A stretch of 64,000 nucleotides of DNA from DATMRF01 sp035566435 (GCA_035566435.1 DATMRF010000045.1:1-64000); one strand, 5' to 3'; counted from the stretch's first letter, positions 32,846 to 42,135 are shown. The notes: generated by a model from the letters alone, not told the origin. A program made the numbers and translations.

Positions 32846-32928
32846 CGGTTGGGGCGCGGGATTCCAATCCCGCGAAAGGTTGGAAAACGCGTGAAGACAA
32901 ACGCGGGATTGGAATCCTGCGCCTCGGC
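32846..32928. repeat. Dispersed GGGATTGGAATCC-type palindromic repeat, copy 1
   Basis: CACGGTTGGGGCGCGGGATT continues with CCAATCCCGCG, and an inverted ACGCGGGATTGGAATCCTGC follows 25 bp later. The same design occurs at 50268-50352. The remainder of 32591-32949 has no supportable gene. Confidence 0.7.
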
Positions 32929-32949
32929 CATAAATGAGTTATCGCCGTG

Positions 32950-34419
32950 TCAGGATCCGGAGCGGGCGGCGGGCCGTGTTTCTGGTAGTTCCCCGGCCTT
33001 TTTGACTGGGAATTGATCCGATTCCGTCCGCGCGCTTTTCATGAATTTTTCGATCCTTGCGACTACATACCCGTACTTATCAGCCACGTCGTGTTTTTCA
33101 CCGGGATCGGTTTTCAGATCGTAAAGTTCCAGGGGTCCGTCAGCTTGCAGCCGGACCGCCTTCCAGTCGCCGAGGCGGAGAGCTTGCTTAAAGCCACCCT
33201 CGTGGAATTCCCAATAAAGGAAGTTGTGACGGTTGGTCTGGACCTGGCCCAGCAGCCCCGGGAGCATCGAGAGGCCGTCGATTCTCGCCGGCGGCCTGGC
33301 CCCGCCGATTTGGCAGGCCGTCGGTAGAAAATCCCAGAAGCTCCAAACCAAATCGCTCACGCGTCCCGGTTTAATCTTGCCTGGCCAGCGCACGATCATT
33401 GGGACTCGAATCCCGCCCTCATAAAGGTCGCGCTTGATGCCCCGCAGCGGCCCTGAACTCTCGAAAAATTTTGGGTCCACGCCACCCTCCTTATGCGGGC
33501 CGTTGTCGCTGGTGAACAGGACGATGGTGTTGTCGTCAATTTTGAGTTCTTTAAGCTTGTCGAGAATCTTGCCGACGGTCGCGTCCAGCCGCGTGATCAT
33601 GGCGGCCTTGTTCTTTTCGACCTGGGGCCAGGACTCGCTCGAGTAAGGCTCATCCCCGGGCACTTGCATCCCGTTGCCCGAGCGGCGGCCTTCCTCATTG
33701 TTCGCATGCGGAATGGTGAAGGCGAGGTATAGGAAAAACGGGCGGTGATGGTTAAGGGGATTCGGTTGGTTGATCTTAATGAAATTCAACGCCGCAGTCT
33801 CGAAGAGGTCATGGGTGTAGAGCGCCTTTTTTCCGGCGTCGTTTTCGATCAACGCCATCCGAGAGAACCCAAGGGTTGGGTCGTAACGCCACAGGTGGTC
33901 GGTGTAATAGTCGTGCGCGTGTGTCTGGTCGAGATAGCCGCCGAACTCGTCGAATCCGTGGTCCTGGGGCATGCCCGTCGTGTTTTCGTTGCCCAGTCCC
34001 CATTTGCCTATCAAACCGGTGTGGTAGCCGGCCTTTTTCAACAGCTCGGCAACGGTCACATCCTGGGGACGCAAGGCCACCGCGGCGTTCCCGCGAATGT
34101 AAGCGTGCCCCGTGTGCAGACCGGTCATCAGCGCGCAACGTGACGGCGCGCAGACCGTGCTGCCTGCGTAGAAGTCGGTGAAGCGTACGCCCTCGGCAGC
34201 GAGCTTGTCGATGTTCGGCGTCTTGATTTTGGTCTGGCCGTAGCAACCGAGGTCGCCATAGCCAAGGTCATCGGCAACGATCAACAGAATGTTCGGCTTG
34301 CGAGGCGCGGGCGCGGGCATCAGCGGAGCAGAGGCGGACGTGGGGGCTGACGCGCCCGCCAACGGCAGGCAGGCCAGCAAAGCCGGAACGAGGGATGGCC
34401 AGGAGCGGCTGAGCTTCAT
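32950..34419 (-). CDS. Secreted arylsulfatase (sulfatase family S1)
   Basis: A 489-residue enzyme with a signal peptide (about residues 1-23, LVPALLACLPLAGAS). The formylglycine motif CAPSRCALMTG has Cys90 as the residue to be oxidised, and the calcium ligands are in VADDLGYGDLG. Further motifs are GKWGLGNENT, VLFTSDNGPHKEGG and IRVPMIVRWPGKIKPG. Start chosen at ATG 34419; upstream in-frame sequence is Arg-rich shadow text. Its role is sulfate-ester removal from glycans or similar compounds outside the cytoplasm. It is divergent from the gene at 34519 across 99 bp. Confidence 0.95.
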   Translation of the reverse strand: MKLSRSWPSLVPALLACLPLAGASAPTSASAPLMPAPAPRKPNILLIVADDLGYGDLGCYGQTKIKTPNIDKLAAEGVRFTDFYAGSTVCAPSRCALMTGLHTGHAYIRGNAAVALRPQDVTVAELLKKAGYHTGLIGKWGLGNENTTGMPQDHGFDEFGGYLDQTHAHDYYTDHLWRYDPTLGFSRMALIENDAGKKALYTHDLFETAALNFIKINQPNPLNHHRPFFLYLAFTIPHANNEEGRRSGNGMQVPGDEPYSSESWPQVEKNKAAMITRLDATVGKILDKLKELKIDDNTIVLFTSDNGPHKEGGVDPKFFESSGPLRGIKRDLYEGGIRVPMIVRWPGKIKPGRVSDLVWSFWDFLPTACQIGGARPPARIDGLSMLPGLLGQVQTNRHNFLYWEFHEGGFKQALRLGDWKAVRLQADGPLELYDLKTDPGEKHDVADKYGYVVARIEKFMKSARTESDQFPVKKAGELPETRPAARSGS

Positions 34420-34518
34420 ATGACGGCGGATTTTGGCCGAGGCAAACCCTTCGGTCCAATCAATTCCGCGCGCGATTCGGATTGCATTTGAGACCGTTCG
34501 AGGCAATTTGGAGCAAAA

Positions 34519-35094
34519 ATGGCTCCCGAACCAGAATCTATTCCCCCGAGCGGGCAGCCGGGGATGCCTCCGTTGTCGGCGCCTCCCGGGCGAAGACGCT
34601 CCTCTCGAGGGCACCGAGGCGGCCGTGGCCGACGGCGGAAGCCACCCCAACCCCAATCGCATGCCGAGCAGGCTCCGTTGCTCGAGGCGGAACCGGTCCC
34701 GCGTCCGGAGCGACTGGAACCCGAGCCGCCCTTCGAGCGCGAAGGCGAACCACCGTTCGAGCCAGAGGACGAACCGGCCGAGGAAGCCTCCGCGATTTCT
34801 TCCGCACCCTCCTCTGGCGAGTCGCCGGACGCTCCGAGCCAGGCCCCGGTCGCGCGCGCGAGGCCCTCTCAACCCGCCTCACCCGCCTCAGTCCGGAAAG
34901 CGCTGGAGGAGGTCAACGAAGTTGTAGTCGCGCTCCGGGAGGCGCTCGACGATATGGAAGACGTGGAGGAATTGCTCGAGCAATTCGAACGCCAGAAGGA
35001 TGCGGATGAGCGAGAAATCGAAGCACTCCGCCGTTCATTGCGGCAACTGCAGCGCCCGCGCGAGGGCGGTCACCCGCCGCGGGGAAGGTCGTGA
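34519..35094 (+). CDS. Disordered Pro/Arg-rich protein with C-terminal coiled coil
   Basis: A 191-residue protein. Residues 1-60 are Pro/Arg/Gly-rich (GRRRSSRGHRGGRGRRRK), 60-125 are Pro/Glu-rich and acidic, and 125-180 form a coiled coil (LEEVNEVVVALREALDDMED). The basic start resembles the nucleic-acid-binding tails common in this phylum. GGAG lies 6 nt before the ATG. It ends 11 nt before the DNA glycosylase gene, so the two probably form an operon. The function is unknown. Confidence 0.7.
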   Translation: MAPEPESIPPSGQPGMPPLSAPPGRRRSSRGHRGGRGRRRKPPQPQSHAEQAPLLEAEPVPRPERLEPEPPFEREGEPPFEPEDEPAEEASAISSAPSSGESPDAPSQAPVARARPSQPASPASVRKALEEVNEVVVALREALDDMEDVEELLEQFERQKDADEREIEALRRSLRQLQRPREGGHPPRGRS

Positions 35095-35105
35095 GGTAAA
35101 TCCGG

Positions 35106-35843
35106 GTGAACCCGGCAGTGGGAAGCATCAGCAGGCGCCTCGTCGCTGCCGCGCAAGAACTTCGTTCCGCTGTGGACGGGTTGAGATTCTCCTCGCCGAT
35201 CACGCACGTCTATAATCCGCTGGCCTACGCATGGGAACCGCACGCCGCTTATCTGCGCCGGTTTGCCAACGGGCGCAAGCGCGTCGTGTTTCTCGGAATG
35301 AACCCCGGCCCCTTCGGCATGGCGCAAACCGGGGTGCCCTTTGGCGAAATCGCAATGGTGCGGAATTGGCTCGGGCTAAGCGGAACGATCAGCAAGCCGG
35401 CGAAGGAGCATCCACGGCGTCCGGTCACAGGATTTGAGTGTCCGCGTTCCGAGGTCAGCGGCAGACGCTTATGGGGTCTCTTCGCCGAGCGGTTCGGAAC
35501 GCCGGAGCGATTCTTCGCCGAACATCTCGTGCTCAACTATTGCCCGCTGGCCTTTATCGAAGAGAGCGGACGCAATCGCACGCCCGACAAGCTGCCGGCT
35601 GCCGAACGGGCCGCGCTGCTGGCTGTCTGCGACGGGCATTTGCGGGCAGTGCTCGCAGCTCTCGAGCCGGAATGGCTTATAGCCGTTGGGAATTTTGCCT
35701 GGCGGAGAGCCGCGGAAGTGTTGCCGCACGGGAAGCCCAAACTGGGGCGCATCCTTCACCCCAGCCCGGCGAGCCCGACCGCGAATCGCAACTGGGCAGA
35801 GGCGGTTACGCGGCAACTTAAGAGCTTGGGCGTCTGGACATGA
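35106..35843 (+). CDS. SMUG1-type uracil-DNA glycosylase
   Basis: A 245-residue base-excision-repair enzyme. VVFLGMNPGPFGMAQTGVPF is the SMUG1 signature almost as in animals, containing the catalytic Asn. LNYCPLAFIE and ILHPSPASPTANRNW are the other conserved blocks, with the His of HPSPASP in the DNA-intercalating region. It removes uracil and oxidised pyrimidines from DNA. The start is GTG 35106 with AGGT upstream. SMUG1 is rare in bacteria and patchily distributed, which suggests horizontal spread. Confidence 0.93.
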   Translation: MNPAVGSISRRLVAAAQELRSAVDGLRFSSPITHVYNPLAYAWEPHAAYLRRFANGRKRVVFLGMNPGPFGMAQTGVPFGEIAMVRNWLGLSGTISKPAKEHPRRPVTGFECPRSEVSGRRLWGLFAERFGTPERFFAEHLVLNYCPLAFIEESGRNRTPDKLPAAERAALLAVCDGHLRAVLAALEPEWLIAVGNFAWRRAAEVLPHGKPKLGRILHPSPASPTANRNWAEAVTRQLKSLGVWT

Positions 35844-35885
35844 ATGAGCTTGTTCCTCTGGTGAGGGGCGTGGTACCTGTGACGG

Positions 35886-36800
35886 ATGCTGCCAACCCGA
35901 CAAGGCTCGATCCGGCTATTCCGCTTCGCAGGGATTGATGTCTTCTTGCATTGGTATTGGTTCCTGATCGCATTCTATGGTATCAGCACGCGCGCGAAGA
36001 ATTATTCGACGCTGCTCTGGCCGGCTTTGGAATACGTAACCCTGTTCGCCATCGTCTTGATGCACGAATTCGGGCATGCACTGGCCTGCCGGCAGGTGGG
36101 AGGGAAAGCCAACCAGATCGTGCTCTGGCCGCTGGGCGGCGTTGCGTACGTGTCGCCGCCGCCCCGCCCCGGCCCAACCCTGTGGAGCATCGCCGCGGGA
36201 CCGCTCGTGAACGTGGCGCTGGCCCCGCTCCTGACCGCACTCGCCGTAATAGCGCGGAATTCCGGTTGGCCAGAAACCCTTCCCAATGCCTACGTCTTTG
36301 TGCGGACGGTTTGCTTGATAAATTACGGCTTGCTGATTTTTAATCTCCTGCCGATCTATCCGTTAGATGGGGGCCAGATCTTGCAGTCTCTGCTTTGGTT
36401 CGTGCTGGGGCGCGCACGGAGCCTGTTTGTGGTTTCGATCATTGGATTCATCGGAGTCGCAGGACTGGTTGTGTTGGCGGTGGCTGAGCAGTCCGTCTGG
36501 CTCGGAATCCTGTCGGTGTTTATCCTGCTCAATTGCTGGCGCGGGCTGATGCATGCCCGGTTACTTGCCCGGGTCGCCAAACTTCCGCGCCGTGCAGGGT
36601 TCGCCTGTCCTTCCTGCCGGCAGTCGCCCGTCCAGGGCCCGTTTTGGCGCTGCGCCAAGTGTTTCAAGCCGTTCGACACGTTTGAAACAGGCGCAGTTTG
36701 TCCCCACTGTGGAACTCAGTTTCCTGTCACTCAATGTCTGGATTGCGGTAGCTCACGGCCGTTGGGCGAGTGGGTTCAGCCTCCACCTATACCGGTGTGA
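35886..36800 (+). CDS. Site-2 protease family (M50) metallopeptidase with C-terminal zinc ribbon
   Basis: A 304-residue membrane protease. The zinc motif HEFGH lies in IVLMHEFGHALACRQVGG (about residue 60) and the second motif in NLLPIYPLDGGQI (about 155), the SpoIVFB-like order. About six membrane segments are followed by a cytoplasmic tail with four CXXC pairs (FACPSCRQ, WRCAKCFK, AVCPHCG, CLDCGSS) forming two zinc ribbons. Substrates are unknown. The cobalt ECF genes follow in the same direction after 84 nt, which may be only positional. Confidence 0.9.
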   Translation: MLPTRQGSIRLFRFAGIDVFLHWYWFLIAFYGISTRAKNYSTLLWPALEYVTLFAIVLMHEFGHALACRQVGGKANQIVLWPLGGVAYVSPPPRPGPTLWSIAAGPLVNVALAPLLTALAVIARNSGWPETLPNAYVFVRTVCLINYGLLIFNLLPIYPLDGGQILQSLLWFVLGRARSLFVVSIIGFIGVAGLVVLAVAEQSVWLGILSVFILLNCWRGLMHARLLARVAKLPRRAGFACPSCRQSPVQGPFWRCAKCFKPFDTFETGAVCPHCGTQFPVTQCLDCGSSRPLGEWVQPPPIPV

Positions 36801-36884
36801 TTCCCGTTGATTCCCGCCTTGCCTGAAGCCGGTTTTGGTGCCTATCCTGCATTACCGCGGCCGGTAGGCTGCACGCCGAAGAAT

Positions 36885-37850
36885 ATGCATTTGCCAGACG
36901 GCTTCTTAGACGCCAAAACGGCGCTGCTCTCGACCGGGGCAGCGGCCGCAGGCCTCGGCATCGCTCTCAGGCAGGTACGCACATCGCTCGAGCCGCGGCA
37001 GATGCCAATGCTTGGGCTGGCCGCGGCGTTTGTTTTCGCCGCTCAGATGTTGAATTTCCCGGTAGCCGGCGGCACCTCGGGCCACCTGGTTGGCGGGGTT
37101 CTGACGGCCGTGCTGCTCGGGCCGAGCGCGGCGGTGCTCGTGCTCACCTGTGTGCTGCTGGTTCAGTGCCTGATGTTTGCGGACGGCGGCGTGGTGGCCC
37201 TGGGCGCGAACGTTTTCAACATGGCGATTGTCAGCGTTTGCGGCGGTTACTTCGTTTTCCGCCTTACCAAACGCCTCATTCGCATGGAGGAACACCGCTC
37301 GACGGTTTTCGCGGCGGCCTTCGCCGGCTGGTTTGGGACGGTGCTTGCCTCCATTTCTTGCGCCGGGCAGCTTGCGCTTTCAGGGACGGCGCCATGGTCG
37401 ATTGCCTTTCCCGCGATGGCCAATGTTCACATGCTCATCGGAATCGGCGAGGGTCTGGCAACGGGGTTGATCATTTTGGCGGTCCTCCGCGCTCGACCGG
37501 AACTCGTCGCCGGGACCCGAGAAACCGGTGCCGGCGCGCGGCTTGGTTTCGTAGGCTACGGCATGCTGGTTTCGCTCGGGTTGGCGGTCTTTGTGGCGCC
37601 GTTCGCTTGCTCGTGGCCGGACGGTTTGCAAGCGGCGGCCAAGGCTCTGGGCCTTCAGGGCCAGGCCACTGTCTCGCTTGAGGCTCCGTTAGCGAATTAC
37701 CGGCTGCCCGTTATCAGTTCGGTCACTTTCGCCACAGCTGTGGCCGGGCTGATCGGAACGATGCTCGCCTTTGTGGCCGCGTACGCGCTGGCCAAAACCT
37801 TGGTGCCGGTCCTCACCACGCCCAAGAAGGATGCGCGTTCAGGACCTTGA
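36885..37850 (+). CDS. cbiM: Cobalt ECF transporter substrate-binding component CbiM with fused C-terminal domain
   Basis: A 321-residue inner-membrane protein beginning MHLPDGFLD; the free Met-His N-terminus is the metal-binding element of CbiM/NikM, which decides the start at 36885 over the upstream in-frame start at 36807. FPVAGGTSGHLVGG and MFADGGVVALGANVFNMA are hallmark motifs. The C-terminal part has SWPDGLQAAAKAL and a last membrane helix, resembling the PDGLE/CbiN-type domain, so CbiN appears fused. It overlaps cbiQ by 20 nt. Cobalt is preferred over nickel by family similarity only. Confidence 0.92.
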   Translation: MHLPDGFLDAKTALLSTGAAAAGLGIALRQVRTSLEPRQMPMLGLAAAFVFAAQMLNFPVAGGTSGHLVGGVLTAVLLGPSAAVLVLTCVLLVQCLMFADGGVVALGANVFNMAIVSVCGGYFVFRLTKRLIRMEEHRSTVFAAAFAGWFGTVLASISCAGQLALSGTAPWSIAFPAMANVHMLIGIGEGLATGLIILAVLRARPELVAGTRETGAGARLGFVGYGMLVSLGLAVFVAPFACSWPDGLQAAAKALGLQGQATVSLEAPLANYRLPVISSVTFATAVAGLIGTMLAFVAAYALAKTLVPVLTTPKKDARSGP

Positions 37851-38436
37851 ACCGCGGGGCCGCGCGCCGTTGGCCTGGGTTCCGCCGCGCCTCAAGCTCT
37901 TCGCTGCAATTGGGCTGATCAGCGTGACGGCGTTGCTGCCGCGACACCCGACTTGGCTCTATTTGGGGCCGGCGGTAATTCTGCTCCTGCTCTGGCCGTT
38001 TTGCCGAATGCCTCTGGGCTACACACTACGAAGGCTGCTGGTGGTTGAATTCTTCATCCTGGGGATCGCGTTGCTGTCGGTTTTGAGCCCGGCGGCAAGG
38101 CCGTTTTTTTTCTCGGCTCTGTTCAAAAGCAATCTGTGCGTCTTTGCGATGCTGCTGCTGACCTGGACGACCCCCTTCCAGGAAACTCTTCAAGAGTTGC
38201 GCCGGCTGCGGCTGCCCGCTGTCATGCTTACTACTCTCGCCCTGATGTACCGGTACCTGCCTGTGCTCGCTGAAGAATCCAGGCGCATGCAGCGCGCGCG
38301 CGCCAGCCGGACCTTTTCCCATCGGCGGCGGCTCATCTGGCACAATCTTACCCTCATCATCGGCCAGCTCTTCGTCCGGAGCGCCGACCGCGCCGAACGA
38401 ATTTATCTGGCTATGTGCGCCAGGGGCTGGAAATGA
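37831..38436 (+). CDS. cbiQ: ECF transporter transmembrane component CbiQ
   Basis: A 201-residue membrane protein with several hydrophobic segments. The coupling motifs that contact the ATPase are visible as EESRRMQRARASR and the terminal AERIYLAMCARGW (AxRG type). Start chosen at ATG 37831 (MRVQDLEP), inside the cbiM end; the stop overlaps the cbiO start (ATGA). Confidence 0.9.
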   Translation: MRVQDLEPRGRAPLAWVPPRLKLFAAIGLISVTALLPRHPTWLYLGPAVILLLLWPFCRMPLGYTLRRLLVVEFFILGIALLSVLSPAARPFFFSALFKSNLCVFAMLLLTWTTPFQETLQELRRLRLPAVMLTTLALMYRYLPVLAEESRRMQRARASRTFSHRRRLIWHNLTLIIGQLFVRSADRAERIYLAMCARGWK

Positions 38437-39206
38437 ACGCCGCCGTCGAGGTCCGCGAGCTCTCTTACCGGTACCCGCCGCGCGGCCGCCTCGCGCTCGC
38501 CGGCGTTTCCTTCTCAATCGCTGAGGACGAGTGCGTTGCGATTCTGGGGCCGAACGGCGCCGGAAAATCGACGCTGTTGCTCCACCTCAACGGCCTGCTG
38601 CCGGAGCATCCTCCCCAAGAACCCAGTATCTGGATCGGCGGCGAGCCGCTGATCGCCAAAAACCTCGACACTCTGCGGCAACGCGTCGGGCTGCTGTTTC
38701 AGGACCCGGATGATCAGCTTATTTCGGCGACGGTGTTTGAGGATGTGGGGTTCGGCCCCCAGCAACTGGGCATAAGCGGAGCGATTCTGCGCTCGCTGGT
38801 GACCCATTGCCTTGGCCAAGTGGGGCTGCAGGGCTTTGAAGACCGCGCGCCGCACCGGTTGAGCCATGGCGAGAAACGACGCGTTTGCCTGGCGGGGGTG
38901 CTGGCCTGCAAGCCGACGGTGCTGGTGCTGGACGAACCGACCAGCGATCTCGACCCGCGCGGACGGCGCGAGTTCAAAGCGTTGCTCCAGGGGCTACCCG
39001 GAGCGAAGATCATCGCGACGCACGATCTCGAGCTGGTGGTGGACCTGTGCTCGCGGGTGCTGATCCTGGATGAAGGCAAAGTGGTGGCACAGGGCGCTAC
39101 TGTTCCGTTGTTGTCCAACGAACCGTTGATGCTTGAACACGGGCTCGAAAAGCCGCACAGCCTGCTGCACCGCCATCCGCACGGGCCGGCCGGCACCATT
39201 CCTTGA
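38433..39206 (+). CDS. cbiO: ECF transporter ATP-binding protein CbiO
   Basis: A 257-residue ABC ATPase with Walker A GPNGAGKST, Q-loop LLFQDPDDQL, signature RLSHGEKRRV, Walker B VLVLDEPTSDLD and H-loop ATHDLE. The Q-loop DPDDQ variant is typical of ECF ATPases. It is translationally coupled to cbiQ and completes a CbiMQO cobalt importer. No cobalamin riboswitch is visible upstream of the operon. Confidence 0.93.
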   Translation: MNAAVEVRELSYRYPPRGRLALAGVSFSIAEDECVAILGPNGAGKSTLLLHLNGLLPEHPPQEPSIWIGGEPLIAKNLDTLRQRVGLLFQDPDDQLISATVFEDVGFGPQQLGISGAILRSLVTHCLGQVGLQGFEDRAPHRLSHGEKRRVCLAGVLACKPTVLVLDEPTSDLDPRGRREFKALLQGLPGAKIIATHDLELVVDLCSRVLILDEGKVVAQGATVPLLSNEPLMLEHGLEKPHSLLHRHPHGPAGTIP

Positions 39207-39307
39207 CGTTCCTGCCCTGAAATTTCGGAAATTGCTCGCGGATTTTCTTGACGGAATTGGCCAGTCGCGGGATACCGGGTGGAGCGCGATCGCCCGATGC
39301 CCGAATC

Positions 39308-39736
39308 ATGATGAACCAACGTCATTGCCCATTTTGCAAGACTCCGGCCCTCAAAGGATGCGCCCACCTAGCCCTGGAGGCAGAGGGGCGCGATTTTGTG
39401 CGCCGCTGTGTCCAACTCTGCCACGGGGAGATTCCGTGGGGCACGCTGTGCCTGCAACGCAAGGTCGGCGACTGGTCGGCAGAGCAGCCGGATTTCACCT
39501 GGCTCGAAACCGCTTTCTGCGATGAGTTCCTCAAACGCCTAACGTGGTTCGGAGGTCTGGACCACGAATGGCGCAGCGGACCCAAACCCGAGCAGGGTGG
39601 TTTTTGGGTACTGCTTTGGTCCAAGGACCCGCAGCGGCTCTGGTGGGAATTGCGGGAGGAATTCGAACGGAAAAGTATCATCACGCCCCTGCCCCAGGAG
39701 TCTCCTCCGTGGTTGATCTGGCTCACCCCGCGGTAA
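39308..39736 (+). CDS. Small cysteine-containing protein, function unknown
   Basis: A 142-residue protein starting MMNQRHCPFCKTPALKGCAHL, quoted as HCPFCKTPALKGC, with further cysteines in RRCVQLCHGE and a Trp-rich second half (KLTWFGGLDHEW-like, DPQRLWWELREEF). The CXXC pair suggests zinc binding. I do not recognise a family name. There is no signal or membrane segment. It starts 101 nt after cbiO in the same direction, but a functional link is unproven. Confidence 0.65.
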   Translation: MMNQRHCPFCKTPALKGCAHLALEAEGRDFVRRCVQLCHGEIPWGTLCLQRKVGDWSAEQPDFTWLETAFCDEFLKRLTWFGGLDHEWRSGPKPEQGGFWVLLWSKDPQRLWWELREEFERKSIITPLPQESPPWLIWLTPR

Positions 39737-39777
39737 GGGCGTGAGGTCATTTGACCAACAGGCGGCTCTCCGGTTCG

Positions 39778-42021
39778 TCACTCCTCCAAAGCGCCAAGCA
39801 GCGAGTCGGCAGGAAGTTTTTCCTCCGTAAGAGCGAACAGCGAAGGTTGCCACGGGTCGAGAGTGAACTTCATCCGGTCGGTGTGGCCAAGGTAGGTTCG
39901 CAGGTGCAGCTCATAGACGTGCCGTGGCTGTTTGAGTCTGGCCTCGATTTCAATCGGCTGCTCCAACGCCTCGTTCCCGCCAGCTTGCTTCAAATCCTCG
40001 CTCATTTGGTAATCGATATTGCGCTCGAACGCCACAAGCTCCCCAAGAGCCACTCGGAAGCGATGGATTCGCACGTGGGCAGCCACGGGGAGCGAGATTT
40101 CAGGCGACATGGGTTTAAGGCAGTCGGCGATCCACCCCGTAATTCCTCCGAGCGTGTCAGATTTAAGCCGGACGGCGGGGTACTGGGCAACGTCGGCCGG
40201 CATAGAAGCCGGCGGGCGTCTGGTCCCGATCGCCGAACAACTCAAATCTTCCGCCGTGGCAGGGTTCTGGTCGAAAGGCGGCGGAGCCTTGGCGCGAAGG
40301 CGTCCATGCTCGTCGAACAGCCCGGGCGCGCCATCCCAGAACACTTGTCGCACAGTTCTTCCAGGATCGTCGGGATGCGCAAAGCGATGAATCTCTTCCG
40401 CCTCGCGGCCAGAGAGCGCCAGGGAACCTGGGAGCACGAGCACGCCCCGGCTGGAGCGTCTCAAGTCCCCTCGTTCGATTTCCGCGGCGGAAATAAAGCT
40501 AGGGCTGTACCCCAGGTCCTGAAATGCCTTGAGCCAACCGTTTCGGACCTTGACGAGGCGATTGTGCTCCGCCTCGAAGCTCGAGAAGCGCCGGAGCCAG
40601 GTCGAGCCGTCCACCGTGGATTCAAGCAGCCAGTCCACCTGGATGCTCGGCTGCGAATACTCGACGAAAATCGGGTCGTACTCCCGGCGGGCGCGCAGGA
40701 ACAATCGTGACAACGGGCTAGTCATCTCCTTCAACACAGGCGCCAGCGCCTGTGCCTTGGGGGTCAGCGGATACTCGGGGCTTTTCCAGTCGATGCAGTC
40801 CTCGCTCCACCAGACGATGCAGCCGCGGTCTCCTTCGAGCAGCAGGTGCCAAAGGCGGCGGCGCGCGTGAGGAGCATCCTGTTCAAACACCGTGGTCACC
40901 AACGGTCGGCCCGGCATGAACGACCCAAAAATTTCCCGAGCGTTGCCGATGTCGTACGGCTCGACCCAATCGAGCACTTGGGCGAGCCGCCAGAGATCAT
41001 AACCCCCAAAAGCGTGCGGCATCTGCGTGCCTTCGATGCCGACCGGCGTTCGCGGATCTGCCTCGTGGGCCGCCCGGCGCAGGTCGTCCAGCGCCCTCGC
41101 CAGCGCGATGTCCATGTACGTTCGAAAATCAGCCCAGGGAGAGAAATTCCAGCGCGTCCTTTCTGTCCGAGCCTTGGCCGGTTCGAATTTTAGGCGCTGC
41201 ACTTCCTGCCAATCGGGGTTGCCCCGTGGCAGAGCCTGGCCGCCTGCCATTCGGTTCTTGATCTGATCAGTCGTGGATGGCCTAACCTCCTCCCAGGTGC
41301 TGAACCGCGTTTCCCATTCAGCATTGAGCGCATTCAGGTCCGCGTATTGCGTCCTCAGCCATTCGCGAAATCCGGCCAATGAATTTGGATTGAAATCGTA
41401 ATCGAATGGATTGGCGGAAATGGTGGTGGAGAGTTCATCCCGGATGTCGTAGGCGAGCGGCTGGTGTGCCCGATTTTTGCGCGCAAGCTTCTGCATCTCC
41501 GCCCTGGCCCAATCACGCCAACCCGAATCGTCCAGGCAATAATCGCGTACCAGCGCTGACTCGGGCCGCCCCTGCTTTACCCAATCAGTGACGAATGTAT
41601 CCCAATCGCGCACGCTCGAGTTGAACTTCAGGCAAAGCCCGCGGTTAATCATGTTTTCGACGTAATAGGGAAACTGGTTTTGGAGGACGGGCTGCAGGTT
41701 CGCGTCGCCGTATGCCATCGCGGTGTTGATCCCCATCTCGCGCAACCGCCGGAAGAAGAGCGGGATTTTCTCTGGTTGCTTATAGGCCGTGTCGCCCACC
41801 CACATGATAGTGTGGTAATCGTGCCAAGGCCGCAGTTCGTTCGTGCCCGCCGCAGCGGCAGACGAGCCCCAGCCGCAGCGGAACAGCGCAAACAAGCAGA
41901 GCAGCACAACCGAAGAGCATAAGTCGCGCTTTACTTGAAGAGGTGACCGCCTCGGCAGCGATTGGCAGCCCAGAGGCATGAGTTCCCGCGAGGTCGGCAC
42001 CGTTCGTACCTGGGAAGACAT
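39778..42021 (-). CDS. Putative secreted GH42-like glycoside hydrolase
   Basis: A 747-residue protein with an N-terminal signal (VVLLCLFALFRCGWGSSAAA) and a TIM-barrel-like body. PLAYDIRDELSTTI resembles the acid/base region of GH42 beta-galactosidase-like enzymes. DFNPNSLAGFREWLRTQYADLNALNAEWETRF (core FREWLRTQYADLNALN) is a typical GH42/GH-A loop with Trp in W...T, and YDLWRLAQVLDWVEPYD and CIVWWSEDCIDW follow. The nucleophile is not certain. The start is uncertain between 42021 and 41979. It is alone on the minus strand. The substrate is unknown. Confidence 0.7.
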   Translation of the reverse strand: MSSQVRTVPTSRELMPLGCQSLPRRSPLQVKRDLCSSVVLLCLFALFRCGWGSSAAAAGTNELRPWHDYHTIMWVGDTAYKQPEKIPLFFRRLREMGINTAMAYGDANLQPVLQNQFPYYVENMINRGLCLKFNSSVRDWDTFVTDWVKQGRPESALVRDYCLDDSGWRDWARAEMQKLARKNRAHQPLAYDIRDELSTTISANPFDYDFNPNSLAGFREWLRTQYADLNALNAEWETRFSTWEEVRPSTTDQIKNRMAGGQALPRGNPDWQEVQRLKFEPAKARTERTRWNFSPWADFRTYMDIALARALDDLRRAAHEADPRTPVGIEGTQMPHAFGGYDLWRLAQVLDWVEPYDIGNAREIFGSFMPGRPLVTTVFEQDAPHARRRLWHLLLEGDRGCIVWWSEDCIDWKSPEYPLTPKAQALAPVLKEMTSPLSRLFLRARREYDPIFVEYSQPSIQVDWLLESTVDGSTWLRRFSSFEAEHNRLVKVRNGWLKAFQDLGYSPSFISAAEIERGDLRRSSRGVLVLPGSLALSGREAEEIHRFAHPDDPGRTVRQVFWDGAPGLFDEHGRLRAKAPPPFDQNPATAEDLSCSAIGTRRPPASMPADVAQYPAVRLKSDTLGGITGWIADCLKPMSPEISLPVAAHVRIHRFRVALGELVAFERNIDYQMSEDLKQAGGNEALEQPIEIEARLKQPRHVYELHLRTYLGHTDRMKFTLDPWQPSLFALTEEKLPADSLLGALEE

Positions 42022-42135
42022 ACGCGCATCATAGACTCAAGGCCTAAAATCCAAAACAAATTCAATCGGGGAATCTTTGTGTTCTCTTGTGGCCGTTTCC
42101 AAAGGTGGAGCGCCGGCAGGGTTGCGCGGAGGCGG

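Noticed and set aside
34420..34872. Arg-rich 150-residue N-terminal extension of the sulfatase
   Set aside because: It is antisense to a disordered-protein gene; a proper signal peptide begins at ATG 34419.
36801..36884. Possible riboswitch in front of cbiM
   Set aside because: Only 84 nt, with none of the conserved cobalamin or NiCo core words.
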